Origin: Trichoderma breve
Taxonomy: Eukaryota; Ascomycota; Sordariomycetes; Hypocreales; Hypocreaceae
Assembly: GCF_028502605.1 (NCBI RefSeq)
Contig: NW_026611594.1
Span: 1,381,501 to 1,445,500, forward strand
Direction: 5' to 3'
DNA length: 64,000 nucleotides
How positions within the stretch are numbered: position 1 is the stretch's first letter; each line of letters starts with the position of its first letter. Of this stretch, positions 59,630-64,000 are shown in pieces. The notes under the pieces are model-generated. The model did not search any database and was not told where the DNA came from. It saw only the letters and a program-made list of their open reading frames with translations. The position numbers and the translations under genes were made by a program.

Positions 59630-62600
59630 TATTACAGCCTGATCCAAGGTCAGAAAGGTACATTAAGAATATACTCCGGAAGAATATTAGATCTAGGCGA
59701 TTAATTACCGTAGGAGTAATAATAAGACCGTAAGCTACTTTAAAGGGATTACTATTAATAAAATAATCCTATTTAAGGCTTACGATCCTAAAAGTAAGCT
59801 ACTAGGAATAACTAAATATATAAGATTTTATTCTCTACGCTCTTTAAATAACTTAAATAAACAGTCGTTAATAAAGCATTAAGATTAAATATAAACTAAA
59901 TCTTTATTATATCTTACTTACTTTATAATTATACTTACTTAAAGTTACTTTTTATCCTTTTTACTAATATAAACTAATTAACCTTAGCTTATTACCTTAG
60001 GAACTTACCCTATACTCTTTAGTATTAAGTTAAGACGTTATACATTAATAACTTTTATTTAAAAAAATACTAAGTTCCTTTAAGTAACAAACTATTATAG
60101 CCGAAGAAATAAATGCTAATATAAAAGGAGTTACCTTAACTACTAACCCTACTCCTATTCCTAAATCTATTTAACTTAAAAATATTAATAAAAACCTTAC
60201 TTTTATTAATAAACCTAAGTAAAATAAATTTAAAAGGGATACTCTAAAAAAATATCTCTAAAATATATTTTATACTAATAAATAACTCCTTAGTATTTTA
60301 AATAATAAAAAAAAAAAGTTTAATAGCTTTAAAAAAAAAGACAGGGATATTATAAAGCTTAAATACCCTAGACCCTTTAACAAAAGTTCTAAAAAATTTT
60401 ACCTATTTATTACTAAACTTTATTATTATATTTATAACTTTTTATAAACCTTTATAAAAAAAAAACTAAAGTTACTTTTACTACTATATACTTTAAAGAA
60501 GTTACTAAGAATTAGTTTTAATTATTTTAGGAAGACTATAAAAATAATAGCTTAATTAATAAAAAATCTACTACTATTATTTAAATATACTTAAGCATCT
60601 GCTACTTTAAATAAAAATTAATTAAAATATTCCTTAATATAGGAGAATAATAAACCTTAGAAAATAAATTCATTAACCTTAAATAAACTAAGAAGTATAC
60701 TACCTATGTAATTAAGTTTAACGAAATAGCTTTATAACTTAAATAAAATTCTAAGCTACTAAAGAAAATATTTTATAATAGTCTTAAGTATAAAGTAAAG
60801 GAAAAAGTTAATGAATATTAATAAAAAGCTATTTCCTTAATAGAATTTTAATAAAAAGCTATAAATTAAGATAACCTACTGTTTAAACTTTATATAGAAA
60901 AAGGATAGAAAAACTATAGAAGTTATACCTTTAGCCACTAGGTAAATTAAAGTAAAAAACGTTATAATAAGATTACTAAAGATAATAGTAGAAAACTTAG
61001 AAAAATAGATTTAAATATTCTATAGCATAAGAAAAAGTTTAAGTACTATAATTATAGTAAGTTTAGCTATATAGTATAAAATTGCCGAGTACCTAAAAAA
61101 AAATATAAAAATAAAATCCTAAAACTAAAAAAAAAAGTCTATATCCTAGATAAAGAAAAACAATCCCTTAATTTATTATAATAAAAAAATAATAATTACC
61201 CTTAGTAAAAGGATAATACTAAAGAAAAGGAATTTATAACCTTACCTATAATTAACCTAGTTAAGACTTTTATAAATAAAAACTAGTAAACTTATAAACT
61301 ACCCTAGTTTAGATAATAAATTAGTAATATTGTTAACTTTATAGGAAGTAAATTTAAAAAAATTAATAAACTTATTTAGTTTTAGTAATAAATTAATATT
61401 TATAACTTAAAATAAAATATTAAAACCCTTATATATTAAAAACTTTAGGATAGACTTATATAATAGTAATTATATAACAATAGTTAATAAATTATTATAA
61501 GCTTAAACGTAGATAAAATATAGGATCTTAGGGGAGACTATTAATAACTACCTTAAAACTACCTATAGGTTAATCTTATAAACAACAGTTATTACGAAAT
61601 TTACTAAATAAGCTATATTACTTATTAATATATATACTACTTAAAATAAAAAGTAGAATATAATACCTTCCTATAAAGAAATTTAGTAATCTCTATTATA
61701 GAACTATATTATAAAGGATACTACAACGGATAGAAAATCACTTATAAATTTCGGGAATTATAAGTTATAATACTAAAGCCTTACTTAATAGTACCCTATG
61801 AATATAGAAACTATAAAAAAATAGAAAATTACTTAAGCTAATAATATACTATCTATTAAACCCTAAAACTTATTTAGTAGTATAATTAAAATAAAGAAAC
61901 TAGAGTATATACCTTTAAATAATATAAATAATACTAAGAATAGGATTATATATAACATAAGAATAATAAGCTAAAAGCTTAGTATAATAAAGCTTTAGAA
62001 GAGAAATAAATTAAAGGATAATAACTAATAAACTAACTATATTAAATTAGGTTTAACTTTAGGACTTATATAGAAGTACCTAAAGAACTTTTTTAAAAAT
62101 ACTATAAATTCCAAAGAACCCCCAATAACCTATAAAATAATGGAATTACTTATAATATTTATATTAGGTAAATAAGACTTTACTATAGAGTAGTAGAATA
62201 AAATAACTATAAAAACTTATATTATAAATTATATATACTACGTAAAATTAAAAACTAATATTTAAAAAACTAAAACAGTCTTTAGATAAAGGGTATTATA
62301 AAACTAATAAAGAATTTATATTTTTTAAAAAGGAATATAAATATAATAGTAATAAAAAAAAGAAATACTTTAAAAAGAAAATCACTTTTATAATAATATA
62401 AAATAAAAAACTACTTAAAGTTATAGTAAACTTTAGAGTAAATAAGAACTATATATCAGCCGTAACTATAATATACTTATAAGTACTATAAAAATAAAAG
62501 AAAAAACTATACTAATTCCTTTATAAAAAAGGGAAATAGTTTAAATATAATAATAAATAAATTAAGAGATAGACTAATTACCTACATTTTAAAGTCTTTA

Positions 62601-64000
62601 ATTAAACTACCTTAGTAATATATAATATTATTAACACCCTAAAATAAAATATTATCCTAAGTATACTATAGCTATACTAATATAAACCCTTAATAAAATA
62701 AAACAAAGGCCTAATTTATTAGTAAAATAATAAAAAAACTCTAAATTAAAAAGAGGACAGAGGGAGTTAGAAACCTTAACTCCTTAAGCCTAGAGAAATC
62801 CCTATGTAATAATAATAAAAATAAATAAAAGCTACAGAAGTTTATTATTTAAAATAGTTTACTAAAGGGAAATAAGACTTATATAAACTTAATTAATTCC
62901 TAGAACTTACAAAGGAACCTTAGGAAAAGAATTATACCTTATAATAATTAAAAAGAATAATTAAATAATATAAGAAATAAGGAGATATACCTAAGGTATT
63001 AGAAGTAATATTATAAATACTATTACTCCTTAATAAAACCCCTATAAATAAATAGAATATAAAAAAGCCTATAGATTTAATAGCTAATATTCTAAAATAA
63101 TATTAAAAGTTTAAGGCTTTATTTTAAAAAACCTTAACTAATTTAGACGGAAGTATATAAATACTACTATATATAAAATAAAATTATATAATTAAGCTAA
63201 AGGAAGGGAAGTAACTAAAGTACTTTCTATTATATAACCTTAATTAGTTAAAACTTAATACTTTTAATAAATAAATATAAAAATAAAAGGAAAAAGGATA
63301 TATTAAAATCTCTAACTTCTTAATATACTATCCTATTATCTTTATTTTAAAGAAAAATAAAAAGCTACGCTTAGTTATTAATTATAAATAATTAAATAAT
63401 ATTATAATTAAGGATTAGACCCCTTTACTACTAATATCTAAAGTAAGAGATTAACTATAAAAAGCTATAATCTACTTTTAGTTAGATTTTACTAATACTT
63501 ATAAATTAATATAAATAAAAAAAGGATATAAATAAATAATAGCCTTTAGTACCCTAGGAGAATCCTATAAATTTCTAATAATACCCTAAGGACTAACTAA
63601 TATACCTATATTTTTCTAAAAAAGGATTAATTATATTCTTTAAAAATTTTAAAATAAGTTTATTATTATTTATTTAAATAATATCTTAATATACTTTAAA
63701 ATAGAGAAGGAATATAAGGAATATATATGCTTAGTACTCTAAGTACTATAAGATAATTACCTCCTTATAAACCCTAAGAAATATTAATTTTATACTAAAA
63801 AAGTAAAATTTTTAAAATATATTATTACCCCTAAATCTATATAAATAAACCTAAAAAAGGTTACTGTAATTAATAAATAGCTAATACTAACGTTAGTTAA
63901 AGAAGTATAAAGTTTCTATAGACTAACTAACTATTATTAATACTTTATTTAAAACTTCTTAGTCTTTACTTAACCTTTAATTAATATAATAAAAAAAAAT
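59630..64000 (+). mobile_element. Second Gypsy element, 5' part, RIP-degraded
   Basis: A change in texture at about 59630, with intact CA and TG dinucleotides for 20 bases, begins a probable 5' LTR and leader (to about 60100). Gag follows with a CCHC zinc knuckle near 61035-61090 whose first cysteines have become Tyr codons by G-to-A change. A retropepsin region lies near 62420-62470 (NYIS readable), and the reverse transcriptase begins near 63300 and runs off the window. Order gag-protease-RT on the plus strand is that of Ty3/Gypsy. It is tail-out relative to the island and head to head with the inner element. Confidence 0.8.

Overview
The window is nuclear DNA of a filamentous ascomycete (Pezizomycotina). 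The evidence is short introns of about 40-70 bases with GT...CTAAC...AG signals, four Zn2Cys6 regulators, a secreted chitinase with a fungal CBM1, and AT-rich transposon wreckage with the stop-codon pattern of repeat-induced point mutation (RIP). I cannot name the species. A gene-rich island (about 3.8-52.5 kb) lies between two AT-rich blocks made of mutated Gypsy-type LTR retrotransposons. The left element and the inner right element are the same family in opposite orientation, with their 3' LTRs facing the island. A second Gypsy element runs off the right edge.

Module 1 (4.4-11.4 kb) is an FAD amine/amino-acid oxidoreductase divergent from an APC-type amine/amino-acid permease, which converges on a Zn2Cys6 regulator. 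It reads as a small nitrogen or amine utilisation unit. A decayed HET-domain relic, a GT8 glycosyltransferase and an alpha-glucoside-type sugar permease follow.

Module 2 (19.7-38.1 kb) holds a CocE/X-Pro-type hydrolase, a Baeyer-Villiger monooxygenase with a perfect fingerprint, a Zn2Cys6 regulator, an NmrA-like protein, an HSL-type esterase, a CYP504-like P450, a second Zn2Cys6 regulator and a small two-exon Dabb-domain protein. There is no polyketide, peptide or terpene synthase. This argues for catabolism, plausibly of an aryl ketone by oxygen insertion, ester hydrolysis and ring hydroxylation. A helically phased array of CreA-type sites sits between the hydrolase and the monooxygenase. 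This is my main candidate for an undescribed system.

A GH18 chitinase with CBM1 separates this from module 3 (43.7-51.9 kb): a Zn2Cys6 regulator, an aldehyde dehydrogenase divergent from an MFS sugar porter, and a GH88 unsaturated glucuronyl hydrolase. It looks like a uronate-oligosaccharide utilisation cluster, with CreA-type sites and CGG-N8-CCG palindromes in its promoters. The island ends at a 5'-truncated TAP-like hydrolase against the right AT-rich block.

Most multi-exon models below were assembled by hand from splice signals and frame continuity. Exon borders are predictions, and family names rest on motifs I can read rather than on database searches.
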